From contig NC_083637.1 in the NCBI RefSeq assembly GCF_963576545.1, positions 24,956,507-25,020,506 of the forward strand: a stretch of 64,000 nt of DNA, read 5' to 3'. Every line of letters starts with the position of its first letter. Positions within the stretch are counted from its first letter, which is position 1. Source of the DNA: Limanda limanda. Taxonomy: Eukaryota > Chordata > Actinopteri > Pleuronectiformes > Pleuronectidae. The notes beneath the pieces were generated by a model, which saw only the letters and a program-made list of their open reading frames with translations, made no database searches and had not been told where the DNA came from. Below are positions 42,228 through 54,880 of the stretch, in pieces. A program made the position numbers and the translations under genes.

Positions 42228-42633
42228 AAAGGGATAGTTCACCCAAACATTTAAATTCACTTATTATGGACTCACCACTATGCCAATGGAGGGGTGGGTG
42301 AAGTGTCTGAGTTCACGAAACACATTTGCAGTCTAAGGGGTAAACAGTGTTGCAGCCAAATCCTAAACAATTGAAGTAAATGGGACCCCGTCTTCAGACG
42401 TAACATTTTTAACAGAATTTACATCTACAGAATTCACAGCTCAGAAGTGTCATTCATATTCGACTCATAACATTGTCATTTACACTGTGTTTCTATCCTT
42501 AAAGGCCCCATATATCCTCCCCTGATACTCCTAAAGTGTTTTGTGGACTAAAACACTTTAGTCACCCCTTTATCAGCATAGTGGTGAGTAGATAGTGAGT
42601 GAATTTTCATTCTTCGGTGAAATATTCCTTCAA
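42228..42633. mobile_element. Foldback MITE with ~100-bp inverted arms
   Basis: The left arm, AAAGGGATAGTTCACCCAAA and CTCACCACTATGCCAATGGA, is matched by the right arm read on the minus strand: GAAGGAATATTTCACC, then CTCACCACTATGCTGATAAA, then GTCCACAAAACACTTTAGGA. Arms of roughly 100 bases surround a short centre containing GCAGCCAAATCCTAA. The GGGATAGTTCACCCAAA start is a very common teleost non-autonomous DNA element. There is no gene inside. Confidence 0.75.
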
Positions 42634-42650
42634 GTACCCAGGATACCAGG

Positions 42651-43110
42651 TAGGCACTTACCATAGGAGCAAAATGGCTAGAAATGTCCTGACCAATCAG
42701 AATGAGCCGGACACTTTTAGGCCCTTATCATTGAGGCAAAATGCCTACAAATGTCCCACTCTTGTGGTTAGGGATCTGCAATACTTGGACGATTCTAGGC
42801 ACTTATCATTGAAGCAAAATGCCTTGAATTGTCCCACACTTGTGGTAATGGATGGACAATAAGTGGGACACTTGTAGGCACTTAAAATTATAGGAAAAAT
42901 GCCTAGAAATGTCCCGACCAATTGGAATGAGCCGGACACTTCTAGGCACGTATCATTAAGGCAAAATGCCTAGAAATGTACCACTCTTGGTTTTAGGGAA
43001 GTAAAATACGTGGGACACTTCTAGGCACTTTACATTATAGCAAAATGCCTAGAAATGTCTCGACTAATCAGAATGAGCCGGACACTTCTAGGCACTTATC
43101 AGTGAGATCT
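42651..43110. repeat. Tandem array of hairpin units in two length classes (67 and 79 bp)
   Basis: TAGGCACTTA-type unit starts fall at 42651, 42718, 42796, 42875, 42943, 43022 and 43089, giving steps of 67, 78, 79, 68, 79 and 67. Each unit has GGACACTTCTAGGCACTT facing AAAATGCCTAGAAATGTCC, so it can fold into a stem of up to 19 pairs with a ~10-base loop. Units differ in the spacer between hairpins. The short class has CGACCAATCAGAATGAGCC; the long class has a ~30-base spacer containing CACTCTTGTGGTTAGGG. Order: short, long, long, short, long, short. Confidence 0.85.
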
Positions 43111-45188
43111 GGATATAAAAATGGACACAGTGATACCTATAAGTGCCTGTATTCTCTTGAATGACCAGCAGAAGGCGACTCCACTGGTTTTAAAATAAGT
43201 CGGTTTCTTTAAAAGTCTCTGCATTTATTATCTGATCTGCACCATCAGTAAACAATTTTTACAGAGTTTATGGTCTCAATGTCTTGCTTCAATCGTCTTC
43301 AATACAGCATGATTTTCATATTGTAAATTACTGTCCCATTAAGAGTAAACTGGATTATAAAGCACAGTATGCAGTGTCCTTGGCCAGGCTCAACCCCAGC
43401 TCCTTCTTATATGTTTACTTAAAAAAAACAAGATGGATGAAAGTTAAAACGTTTTAAAACACTGAAGTATATCTTGACCTCTGCTGTTGCATTTTGAACT
43501 CTCATTTTAAAAAAAACAAAAAAACACCTGCTGTTTGTTTGCTTGTTTTTCTTGGGGGGCAACGATAACAGATTGTAAACTGATAATTGATTTTGCGTCG
43601 AGATATGTGTTCATCTAAAGAATGTAAACATTCAGTCTCTTTTAGCTCTGTTTTCAATCTCATCAAACATTTGCCTCTTTGGTTACAAAAGTTTCCTCAC
43701 CACATTCATCAGTTAGAGGCTGTGTGTAGTTGTGCAGTGTAGGAGGGTTGTAGGAGCGTTTTGACAAAGACCGCCCGCTGCTTAAGACACGAATACTATA
43801 GTTTTCAGACATGAACTCTTTGCCTCTCATATAGGAAGAACACAGCAGGAGATTGTCTGGGTCAAATGCATTCACAACAACAGGAAAATGTCTGGAGTAT
43901 TCAGGTGAGGGGTGAAGCCGTGATAGAGCAAGCAAAATTTCTGTGGAAATCATGTTTTTGTTTGCAGTGCATTGACACCAGCCTCAACCCTTATCACCAA
44001 AAGCTCTTGAATCTCAGAGTTGACCCTGTTGTTTGTGTCGACTACGAGTTTGACACTTCTATTCATTCCGTGATTTTTTTTTCCTTCCAGTTTTGCAAAC
44101 ATCACATGTTGTAAACGTTGCGTTTGCATTCTAACATGAAGCCCCTCACAAAATGTTTTGGAAAAGGTCTGAAAATCTGTGTGAAATCTGCTTATTAGAG
44201 CTTTGAGATTGAACCAAAAACCCTTTCTCATTGAGACATTTACATCGACTATAGGTACTTTAATTTACCAACTTTGTGGAAGACTAAAAGTAGACCTTTA
44301 AGACCCTAATTATGTTCACATATTACTTATAGTACAATAACCAAAAATGAATTCACAGAAAAGCAACGGACATGTAGTATTATTTCTACAAATGAGTGAT
44401 TTTTTTTTCTAATGATGTCTATTGGTGAAGCTGCCATGTATAGTCTGCTGTGTAGACTGTAGTTAATGGAAGTGAAAGAGAACATCCATAAGGCGAGGGG
44501 ATGAGGGGGCAGTGGGGGCCTGACAACAAACTTTTGCCTGACACATCATGACAGTTTAATCCAGGCATGGGTGTCAATGGATGAACGCCTGAGCACTATT
44601 TGATTAATGATGATGTCAGGTCTTCGTGAACCTTCAAGTGAAGCTAAAGCCTGGTTTTGATGTTTGTTGACAGGCTGGAGTGTGTCTGACACACTCAGGC
44701 CACATGGTTGGAGGATTTGTCGGGAGAAAACCGAGCCATTCAGCGCAAGTGGTTTACAAAGGGGCTTTAAAGGTCCGTCTGACAGGTGCAACTTCTATCC
44801 CCAGTGAGTAAACACTCTCTCTCACTTTGCAGCGGATGGATGAAGTAATCAACAGTTCTAGTCTCAAATTGTAGTTCAACTGAGGGAAGGAAAGAACAAG
44901 AGAAAGTGTGTGTTTTTCTTGCTCTTTAGTGTGTTGTGACTGATGAGTGGATTAAAGAGCAAACCGCAGAGCAGGGGAAAGCGTGAGACTGGCTTCTGAA
45001 CGTACCTGTATGTATATGTGTCTGACTGTGTTTGTGTAATGTCTGCATGCATCCATGGCCATGTGTGAGACTGCACACCCTCGCTCCGAGGCTCTGGTCA
45101 GACAGTGCATAGCTGTGGTGGGACACAGGCGTGAATCAACAGTGTCTGCTCTCACTGAGAGAAGACGTGATAGGTCTTGTCTGATTTA

Positions 45189-45219
<31 letters not shown>

Positions 45220-45242
45220 TGCGTGCGTGTGTGTGTGTGTGT
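45189..45242 (+). repeat. (GT)n microsatellite with GC interruptions
   Basis: GT repeats are interrupted by TATGTGCGTGCGTGCG in the middle. Confidence 0.95.
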
Positions 45243-45384
45243 GGGGCATGCATATTTTATGTGAATTTAGTAATAAGATATTAATATGAATATATTATTA
45301 TGTGTGTTAGTGCAAACACTGATGCAGTTTATAATAATGTTTCTGACAACGCCTTCTCTCGAAAAAAACACACGATTCAATGAC

Positions 45385-45690
45385 GTTTTATTTGTACAGC
45401 ACCAAACCACAACATATATAATATCAAGCACTTAAAATTGAAAGTTCCCGACCTTATAGAGAAACCCAACAGTTCCCACAATGAGCAAGCACTTCGAGAC
45501 TGTGTGGAGACAAAAAGTCCCTTTTAACAGGAAGAAACATCCAACAGAACCAGAGGCAGTGTGGACGAACATCTGCCTCCACTGGCTGGGAGAAACGTGG
45601 GAGAGATGAGAGGTGGGTGGAAAAGAGGAAGAATGGGGGAGAGAAAAGAGAGAGAGACCAGGAGCAATTGTGAAACTTTTGTATTAAAGC
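45385..45690. repeat. Percomorph interspersed repeat
   Basis: TTTTATTTGTACAGCACCAA, ACCTTATAGAGAAACCCAAC, TCCCTTTTAACAGGAAGAAA and GGCTGGGAGAAACGTGGGAG are successive marks of a repeat I recall as frequent in spiny-rayed fish genomes. It ends in a GA-rich stretch. The element class is not determined. Confidence 0.6.
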
Positions 45691-45730
45691 TCAGGCATAA
45701 CTGGTTTTAATTATGACAACTTGAATGACG

Positions 45731-45957
45731 CTCAGTAGAGTGCATACCTCTACCAAGGCCCAACAACCCCCTTGTGAAACCAAATTAAATTCATTACACC
45801 CGAAAGAAAATGTTAAATATCTTGCAAAGTTAACAACTTGGAATTCACACCAACTTTTAATCGGATTCGTCCAGTAGTTTTTGCGTAATTCTGCTAACTA
45901 TCACACAAGCAAACAAATGCAGAAACATAACCTCCTTGGTGGAGGTCATACAAATAG
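45731..45957 (-). mobile_element. Second near-complete GGAGGTTATG-family element, opposite orientation
   Basis: Read on the minus strand it begins CCACCAAGGAGGTTATGTTT, has GCGTAATT/GCAAAAAC-type internal sequence, and ends AGAGGTATGCACTCTACTGA, pairing with the ends of the copy at 34961. It lies immediately after another repeat (45385-45690). Confidence 0.6.
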
Positions 45958-46189
45958 CGATACTTAGATGTTATGATGTTATTATTGATAACAGAAGCAA
46001 TGCTAGCACCCATAAAACAATACAAAAAACAATGTATTTAATGGTGTATATTGCAATTGCACTTTTGTTGAGAGACTCACATGGATACACAAGCTAGGAT
46101 GCAACCTGATAATATGTACAGTCCTCACATAATCACAGGAGCAGAACTGAAAAGTTTTCATGAGAAACTAGATGTGTCTTACAAAACAT

Positions 46190-46370
46190 CCACCTATCCA
46201 TTAGATTATTGAGGGATGCAGTGGGGAGGGGGCCAATCCCAGTCGATTAAGCTGCATGTGTTTAGGTTGTTGGAGGAAGCCAGACTACCTGGAGAAAACT
46301 CACACAGCCTCTTAACAAGGACTTTGAATGACACCGGTTTGACCTGTGAACTTTCTTACTGTGAGAAAAA
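46190..46370. repeat. Diverged LINE/SINE-associated repeat fragment
   Basis: GCATGTGTTTAGGTTGTTGG followed by AGGAAGCCAGACTACCTGGA and GAAAACTCACACAG is a degraded version of the teleost repeat with 'ggaggaagccggagtacc'. Boundaries are vague. Confidence 0.45.
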
Positions 46371-49300
46371 CTACACTATATAATTAATTGCACTTTTGAA
46401 TTTGGAATATCTCTTCTAAACGCTCTCTAAATATATTAAATATAATAGAGTTCTTTGAAATTGAAGATGCATAGAAAGCATCTACCTACAGTCCCAGATT
46501 CTGCATAAACAAGAAACACAGTCAAGAAGGAAGATCCGTTACCCTTGTGGCCCTGTAGAGGTTGTCGTCCACTCGGCCACTGTTCATAAGTACAGTTACG
46601 TAATTCATATATATATTATATAACCTACCATTTTAATTCAGAGTCACAGCTGGGAATTGGTTTATGTCCCAGGACAGGATGTGTTTTTAGACTGTAGGGA
46701 GAAGATGGGGCACTTACAGGGAAATATACAAGAACATGGGGATAACAGTGGCCCCGTTTTTAAGAATGCTTAATTATTTCTTCTGCCATTTCCCTCGAGC
46801 TGAATGAATAAGTTTGACTATATGTTCCTTCTTCCATGTCCGCTGAGAGTTGTATACTTGTTCCAGTCACATGCACAGAAGCAGATGTGGACCATAGGGC
46901 ACCCCAGCGGGAGGCCGACGCAGAAACTATGACTTCGCCTTGAGTCCTACTCTTGAACTTGTGTCACTTTTATTGTGATCTTAAGATCTAGTCCCCTTTA
47001 TTTCCTGCAACCCTTTTGAGCCTCTTTATTTAAATGTGTAAGTGCAAGATCAGCAGCAGGAAAGTGTTTTTAACAGCCTGTAGAGTTATGGTTGTAACAA
47101 CCCATGTTGCATGTCACTTTGGTTTCATTTATGACCTTGGCTGATATCCACAAATACTGGTGGGGCTGCACTTGACAATATAAATTCTTTAACTGCATGG
47201 TATTCCCCTTAAAAACAACAGTTATTCATCCAAATTGGTACAAAAGTAGGCTGAGTAAGTTATGCAACATTGTTTAAAAAAGCCAACTGTTTATGGTTTG
47301 GTGGTATCCCTCTGGAACAGGCAAGATGTCTCGTAAAATAGTATTAAAATGAGGTTGAATATCTGATTTAAATTCACCAAGTCTCCTAAAAAGCCACTCT
47401 AACCCTTTTTTATAGATGGCTGTACAAGATTAAAAGCCAAGAAAAGTGATTTCTCTTCCATTATTGAATTGTTTACACTCAGAAATCCATCCTGCACACC
47501 CTGCAGACCTAGTTAAATCACACTCTAAACCGCCTGTTTTCATGGACACTGGAGAGTGTATTTAGCCTCGTCTGGTACAAGTTAAATGGTCCTTGTTTGT
47601 CTGGCTGTATTCCTTCGTGTTGTTTTTTTTGCAGCAAAATACGATCAGAGATAATGTCTAAATCTGATGCTTATTGTGGGGGGGGATTGAAAAACTCATA
47701 CGTGCTCAGGCAGTGCTCATCAAGACACTAAATTAACCAAGCAGGTAATAAGTGACATTTAGTTTTAGGACGCTGAAAACACATTCGTAGCAACCCAATA
47801 TAAGACGGCATAAAAAGGAAACACGTTAATAAACTCAGGAAACTGAGTAAAAAGTACAGCGTAGTCATCGGTGATCGTATTAACCTCAAGCTCAGACAGC
47901 TAGTTCATTTAAAGAAGGTGTGCTCAGTGTGAGGATTAACTTAGAAAGGTGATGGGACACTGTCTTGATTCTTGAGTAAATTGTTCATATTTACTATTTC
48001 TATTACGGCAGAGGCTTCCTGGATTTCTCATTCCCGCTGACAATCACGGACAGATGCAGATGCATTTAGGGCAACAATCCTTTAGAAGGGTGTGATGGCA
48101 AGCCACGCCAAGCCCTTTATTTACGAAACCTGTCATTTAACCAGCATTTCCTGTTAGCCACAGGATGTGGCTCATTTTGCTTTGCCGTCCCAGCCTTTGC
48201 TTTCCTATATGGTGTTTTCCGGATGTCATGTTTGGGCTCTGTGTTTTACAGAGAGCAAACTGTGGGTTACCAGTGTATGGGTACATACTGTAGTAGGCCT
48301 TCAAACGGGCAAGTTCAGTGGTGAGTGCTACTTTTACTGTAGTGTATGTATGTGTCACTTTTTCAGTAGTTTTATGGCTGAATTTAGATGAAGGAAAATA
48401 CGAAAGCATAGTATGGTATGTATTTGTGTTCTCACAAACAGCCTCTCAGGAAAAATGTTATGTCCGGAGTTCAGTCCATGTCTGAAAGCAGTTTAGAGTT
48501 ATTGCACAAAAACATAAAGTTACAAACATTGAATATCTTTTGATGTCATTTCGCCACCATGGTGCTTGGAGTAAAACTATCAAGCTCCCATTTACTTGTC
48601 TTTGTTGCTGTTATTGTGAAACATCCATGACTCAAATAATGTCAAACAGCTGGCAGTAGTCTAAAAGACATCAAATATAAAGTGAAGCAGACCAGGATTA
48701 AGGCTGTGGTGTTATTCTGTGGTAGTCAGAACATAAAAATATGATATTGTAACAAGAGCAGCCAGTGGTAGAAGAAATTCTGCTGGTCATCTCGACATTA
48801 TTTTACCACATTGTACTCATCCCATTTGTTTTCCAGCCTGAAAAAGACAATGTTTTTACAGCGCGAAGGGAGTGGACAAGTCCCCATTAAATGTCACAAC
48901 CACAATTCCGGCCTCCCCCTCAGTTCTTCTTGGTGATATTTTTAGAGGAGGCTCGGCCCACAATCATCAAGTGAAACGTCAAGGAATTGTTTTTGTTGAT
49001 GTTCGTCTTACCACTTCAGTGTGGTGACTCCTGATGAGCTGTGCCTCCATACGTCACAAGAGGCCAGGATGAGTGGGAGTCAGGCTCCAGGCTCCATTAA
49101 GGGGGGAGCCACTCTCCCGGGTTATTGGGCAACTAGTGACGGGGACCGTCCCGTCGATTTCCACTCGCTGCTATTTCAGGGCAACAGCAGGTCTGTTTTC
49201 GGTTTAAAAAGAAGCCACAACATCCTATTAGGGAATTGTTGAAGTAATTGAGCAGTGTTTACTCATTGAGTCTGCCTGGTTACACTGGAGCTCCGGAGGC

Positions 49301-49552
49301 TCTACAGATTGTACATGAGAGAGAGCAAAGCCATAGATGGATGGATTGATATACAGTAGATGATGGATGGATATACATTATATGTGGGTTGAGTGGATAG
49401 GATAAAATTCAGTTGAGATGGGAATTCAAATGGAAGTTAGGCTGTGGTTTAATGCAACACCACCAGGGGTGGGCCTGCAAAAGCAGTGCATGCTCCTCCA
49501 CACACATAGACACACAAACACAAAGACATACAAACACATACAAATATACACA

Positions 49553-49554
49553 CA

Positions 49555-49601
<47 letters not shown>

Positions 49602-49625
49602 ACACGCACAGACACTCACACGCAC
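49553..49625 (+). repeat. (CA)n microsatellite
   Basis: About 20 uninterrupted CA units, then imperfect CA/CG units. Several short open frames here are repeat artefacts. Confidence 0.95.
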
Positions 49626-49639
49626 ACAAAGAATTAACC

Positions 49640-49790
49640 AGGTGAAGTAATGATAACTGATGACAACTATGCTCGTTACTGTATGCGCTGTTTGAATTTG
49701 TGTGTGAATGGGTGAATGTAAAGACTGTGAGCGGTCATCAAGACTTTTGAAGCTGCTCTTCAAATACAGGACATTTTGCCATTCAAACAA
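49640..49790 (+). repeat. Diverged SINE tail after a CA microsatellite
   Basis: TGTGTGTGAATGGGTGAATG, then GAGCGGTCATCAAGACTTTT and CAAATACAGGACATTTTGCC, correspond to the tail of the SINE at 9882. The tRNA-like head is missing or replaced by the CA run. Confidence 0.5.
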
Positions 49791-52231
49791 CAGCTTTCTA
49801 AACTAGTAGCGAATTAATATGGAGAAACTAAAACAAAATCTGACTATCTGAAGTTCATTGGGTGGATTGGTGGATGGAGGGATGGATGAAAATACAAGTT
49901 TCACATTATTTCTTGTTATTTGATTAGCACATTTTTATTATTATGTCTCAATCCAAGGCCTGTCTGTAAGTATATATTTAATCTGTAACTTGCACTACTT
50001 ACCCCAGTTTCCATATATTTCAACACAATTTAAATGTGTGCTTAAATCATAATGAAATTCAGTCCATTGCACCAGCGATGAAGCAGTCTGAGCGTTAACC
50101 TCTCATTTCTCGCCTGCAGCTGTAAAAGTCTTGCCATGCTGTGTCCCCCAGGCTCCACTTTGTTTACAGGCTGCCTCAACCTGTTTGGACTGTGGCTGGG
50201 TTACTGTGAGGCCCGGCCAGGTCAGATCCAACCAAAGCCTACCACTGGCTGACACACAGAATACAGCTCCCCAACATTATGCCCGTGGTTTCTACATGCC
50301 TTCCACATTATTCTGAAAGAATGTGAAAGTGTTGGTGCATCATCTACCGAGATTACATTCAAAGAGTAACCCAGGTCACTGCCTCGTCACAAATTATAGT
50401 ACTTGTTTCTTTATTGTCCAAACCTTTGGAAAATAGAAGAGAAGTAATCCATCACATAATAAAATCTCATTTCACTCAATTCCTGGTTTTTAGTGTGTGT
50501 CAGGAGATTTAATTTCAGCCGGAGGCAAACTAACAAAACAAGAGTCACCAGTTTTGGTCACTAGAATAAAATACATCAGCTCCTCATCACTATCATTGAA
50601 AGACTGAATGACCATATCACCAGTTTTCTTGAGCTCAAACCTTGAGAAACAAATGACAAATGATGCAACTGCTAAACATGCTGTCAGTCTGTGATGAAAC
50701 TCAAGAAGACGTGGAAAACACTACTTTCATAATGTCAGTGATGATTGTTTCTTTTCATCTGCCTTTCTTTACAGTTATAAGTCATCATTGGCTCTACCAC
50801 CAGGAGCCAACATATTCCATTCTTATATTTAACTTTTGTTTTTAAATGAAGTGTTATTACTCTACTGAGAGAGTAAACAATACAGTGTTCACCGTCCAAC
50901 TGGCAACTTTTTAAAAAGATATAAGCTCATATTAGCACAATAAATGCATAATATAATGGCAAAGAAGTGTTTGTTTACAGAGCGTGCTCCAAACCAGCTT
51001 TGCCGCATCTCTGCCGTTCTGCCGACTGGCTGTTATCGCGTGGTTTTCCTCTGACGGGTAATCACAGCACAGGCTCATTCAGACACCTTCTGGTTCCAGG
51101 ACTGTTGGGAAGAGGATGGCCAGCGAATTTGCAGTCTGAGAAGAAAAAGTACATCTTTACTGTGTCTGAGGTTTGCAGTTGTCGGGCTGAGATTAAAAAA
51201 CAAACAAAAAACAAACTTGGGCCCTGGCAATTACCGTCCTAATTCTAAATTTGTTCTGCAACCAATTTGTCTCGTTGCATGGGGTGACTAAAATAAATAG
51301 AGTAAATATCATGTGCAAGGAGCTGGTTGAGGTCAATTTTGGAGCTTTTCTGATGAGCCTTTAAATACGTGGCCCTCCACAGCATCAGTTTGACATTCTG
51401 GGAAGTACGCATAGTTGCTTTCTTGCTGAGAGTTACAAGAGGAATTCAGTGCCTGTCCAGTAAATATGCAGCTTAAACCAACAGTCATTTAGCTCAATTT
51501 AGTAAAAAAGAAAAACAGAGAAGGAGGTTTTGCTTCATTTTGTTTTCACAAATTAGCTCACTGAAACAATCCATGTTGATTTGTCCCGAATGTACCAAGG
51601 TGCAGATGTCAGCTTTATGCTAGTTAGCAAGGGACACACCAGTTGTGATTATTTGCGTGTGTATTATTAGTTTTGTGGAGACCTCAAACTGTTTACACTG
51701 TCACCTTCTGGGGACAAAAAGCGAGCGACACGTCTCCACTTCACCTCTACTGTCCACAATTAAATAAAAAATGTCCTGGACACAAAAGACAGTATAAATT
51801 AGTGCATGGGGGAAATTAGTTAGTCGTAGCTGTCAATCGTGATGTTTCGGCCCGTTAATAGCATCAAATTACCAATTAAATAATAGCAAGTGAACAAACA
51901 GTGTGATAAGAACTACCTCAAAATTACAAAAATAGCTTGAGAAAAATGTAATTGACATGTACCTAGATTTTTTTAGTTTGGTCCATGTCCTTTTCTGTAA
52001 CATGGAGGAGGCAGGGTTTGCAGCCAGCCACTAGGTGAGAAAACACTTTGGTTTCATGAGAAGTTACGTTTGTGTGTGTGTGTGTGTTAATTTCGTTAAC
52101 ATTATGTTGCCTATTTGGACGTCGTATGAATGAGTAGCTCCTCAGTAAGGTGATACATATTTTTAGGCTCATGTCACACACAGAAGCTTGTGAGACGGGT
52201 CTAGAGTCTGATGAAACAGGTCTGGCACAGG

Positions 52232-52234
<3 letters not shown>

Positions 52235-52309
<75 letters not shown>

Positions 52310-52313
52310 CACA
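52235..52313 (+). repeat. Long (AC)n microsatellite
   Basis: Nearly 40 AC units with one G interruption near 52302. A smaller GA run lies at 52565-52582. Confidence 0.97.
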
Positions 52314-53582
52314 GTATCATCCTCGTCATATCAACTTGCAGAGCACAGCAGTCCTGTTGACAGACAGGAAGCAGGTCGGAGTCAAAGCTCAGCCTTGTGG
52401 AGCAGTGAGAACAGATTGAGACGGCACTGTGGGTAAAAGCGGGGGGGGGGAGCAAAGCGGAAGACGGAGCCCAGTTATAATTGCTTGCGTAGGCTGACAC
52501 ATCTGAATTTACAGGCTGCACTAGAACTGTGCTACTCATTTAGGTCTGCTTATTTAAGCGCAAAGAGAGAGAGAGAGAGAGAAAAAAATACAGATTTTGT
52601 TCACTTGTTTCTTAATCGGTTCTAGGCCCCTCCCTCTGCTTTGCTGTTGCTAAATTTGTCCCCTCTTGCTCAAACGTAAGAGGCCAAAATGACACCATTA
52701 TTTTGACTAGACTGTTTTTCCTCCCAGGGAGAGAAGCCAGAGGAAGTGTAGGTGACCTGGACTGGTTAACCACTTCTTGACCACGGATTGGCTGGGGCAC
52801 TGCCGCCCCCGCAGCCACCCTCTGCATCCACTGCCTGCCAGGTCCACATTACTACTACTATACACCACGACCACAAGTGGCCTGCTCCACTGCCAGCCTG
52901 CCATCAGGTCCATGCTGGGTCCTCTCTCTCTCTCCTCACTGATGTAAACAGTCTGCAGTCGGACCATCGGCGGGTGCAGAGCTCATTTGCAGACCAGATG
53001 TGCATTAGTTTGTATGCACTGACCCGTTTTGGGCCTGTATCAGCAGTTCGCACTGCGCTCGCTCCTCATCGCATGTGCACAAATCTGAATGTGTGTGTTG
53101 TTTTGGTGCAAAATTTGCTCTGAGCATTGCGACACCTCCTACCTCAAGCGGCTCTCTGGTTCAGATCGGCTAAAGAGACCCGCCCCGGAGGCTGCAATGA
53201 TGTTTATTCTGGACGCAACGGGGGACATTTTAAACTATCCCAATCAAAAAAAAGCCACAGAATGTATGAGCACATTTGCTAACAACCTTTTCTGCACAAC
53301 AGACAACACGGCAATTTCAAGACGACGCGTGTGAGCGGGGCCCCTTTCGAGAAAGGTTCTCACATACCCATAAAAATGTACCCCCACAGCCAAACACCAG
53401 ATGTTGTCATGCGTCTACTGTTGATTAGAAAACACAAACACTCAGCCGCAGAGATTCAAGCATGGCAGTTACGTGAGTTAAAACAGCGAGAGAACACGGG
53501 CCAAGTGCCCTTCTCTCTCTGTGTTTGGACCCTGGGTATTATTTGGGACAAAACGATGCACTGTAAACACTGCAGCCTGTGC

Positions 53583-53763
<181 letters not shown>

Positions 53764-54599
53764 CTTCACTGGTTGTGTTATACCACCTGTGGTGTTTCGG
53801 GCCATTTGTTGGTGGTAGCAACATTCAAGTCAGGCTGTGGGACGGAGACATAACACAACAGTCAGTTAGACCCTGGATGTTTAGATCTGTCTGACAGCTA
53901 CATTAGACTCTGTTGCAGTCACTTGTTTTTTGCTTAAAAGCTGCACAATAGCTGATGGCAGCAGCATAAACTCTGGGGACAGAAAATGGACATTTTGAAC
54001 TTCCTGACCTTCTTACCAGAAACACACCCAGCACAAAATATTAACCCGCTAACCGTTACTTTTAACCACAGGTAAAGCCTCAAATCCAATTTATTAATTT
54101 TCGAGTTCAAATGAATTCACACGTCACGTTATATAATTCTCAGCCTTTTGCACCGGGGTTGAAAACACTTCGTCTGCAAGAGAAATATAAAGTGATGACT
54201 CACTTTTAAAAGAATAATAATCTCATATTTGCGCATGGCGAGACACAGGGCCTGGTGGTGGTCTGCTGCCTCTCTGCCGAACTTTCCATGTTTCTTCTCT
54301 GCGGTGACGATGCCAGCGGTGGTGTTAGTCTCAGTCGAGCTGGTGTCATACTTTCCTGTGCAGCTGCTGTGTGGAATATTTCCCTGTGTCTTGACCATAG
54401 TGACCATCCACACGCCATTCAGTGATGCATTTCAGCAGACTACAAAGAGCTTTGATGACACACACACTTGTTTTTGTGCTTCTGGTATTTCTGGAGATAC
54501 ATGTCGCTGTATTCTTATTTTATGATTGTTTTTTTAATCCCAGTGTCAAATAGCAGAGTAACTCTCTTTTTTTGACACTTGATATATGTGGAGCACATT

Positions 54600-54880
54600 A
54601 TTATTCACAGAGGGCATAAAAGAAGTATAAAAATAAGAGTACAAAGCACCTGTACAGAAAAATGGCATTTAAAAGGTGTACAAACGGTGTACAAACAGTA
54701 TAAAACAGGTAATGTCTTATTAAAGTGTAAGACTAAGTGATTGAGGGACGGCACGGGAAAATAGTTTCGATCTATTTTTAAAACAAGGCATGGTTGGGGC
54801 AGATTTGATATCCACTGGGAGTTGTTTCCAGGAGTGGGCAGCAGAATGGCCAAATGCCATTTCACCCTGTTAAGATTTAA
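54600..54880. repeat. Possible retroelement fragment
   Basis: CACTGGGAGTTGTTTCCAGG followed by AGTGGGCAGCAGAATGGCCA resembles a segment common among teleost repeats. There is no open frame with family resemblance. This is a weak call from memory. Confidence 0.35.
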
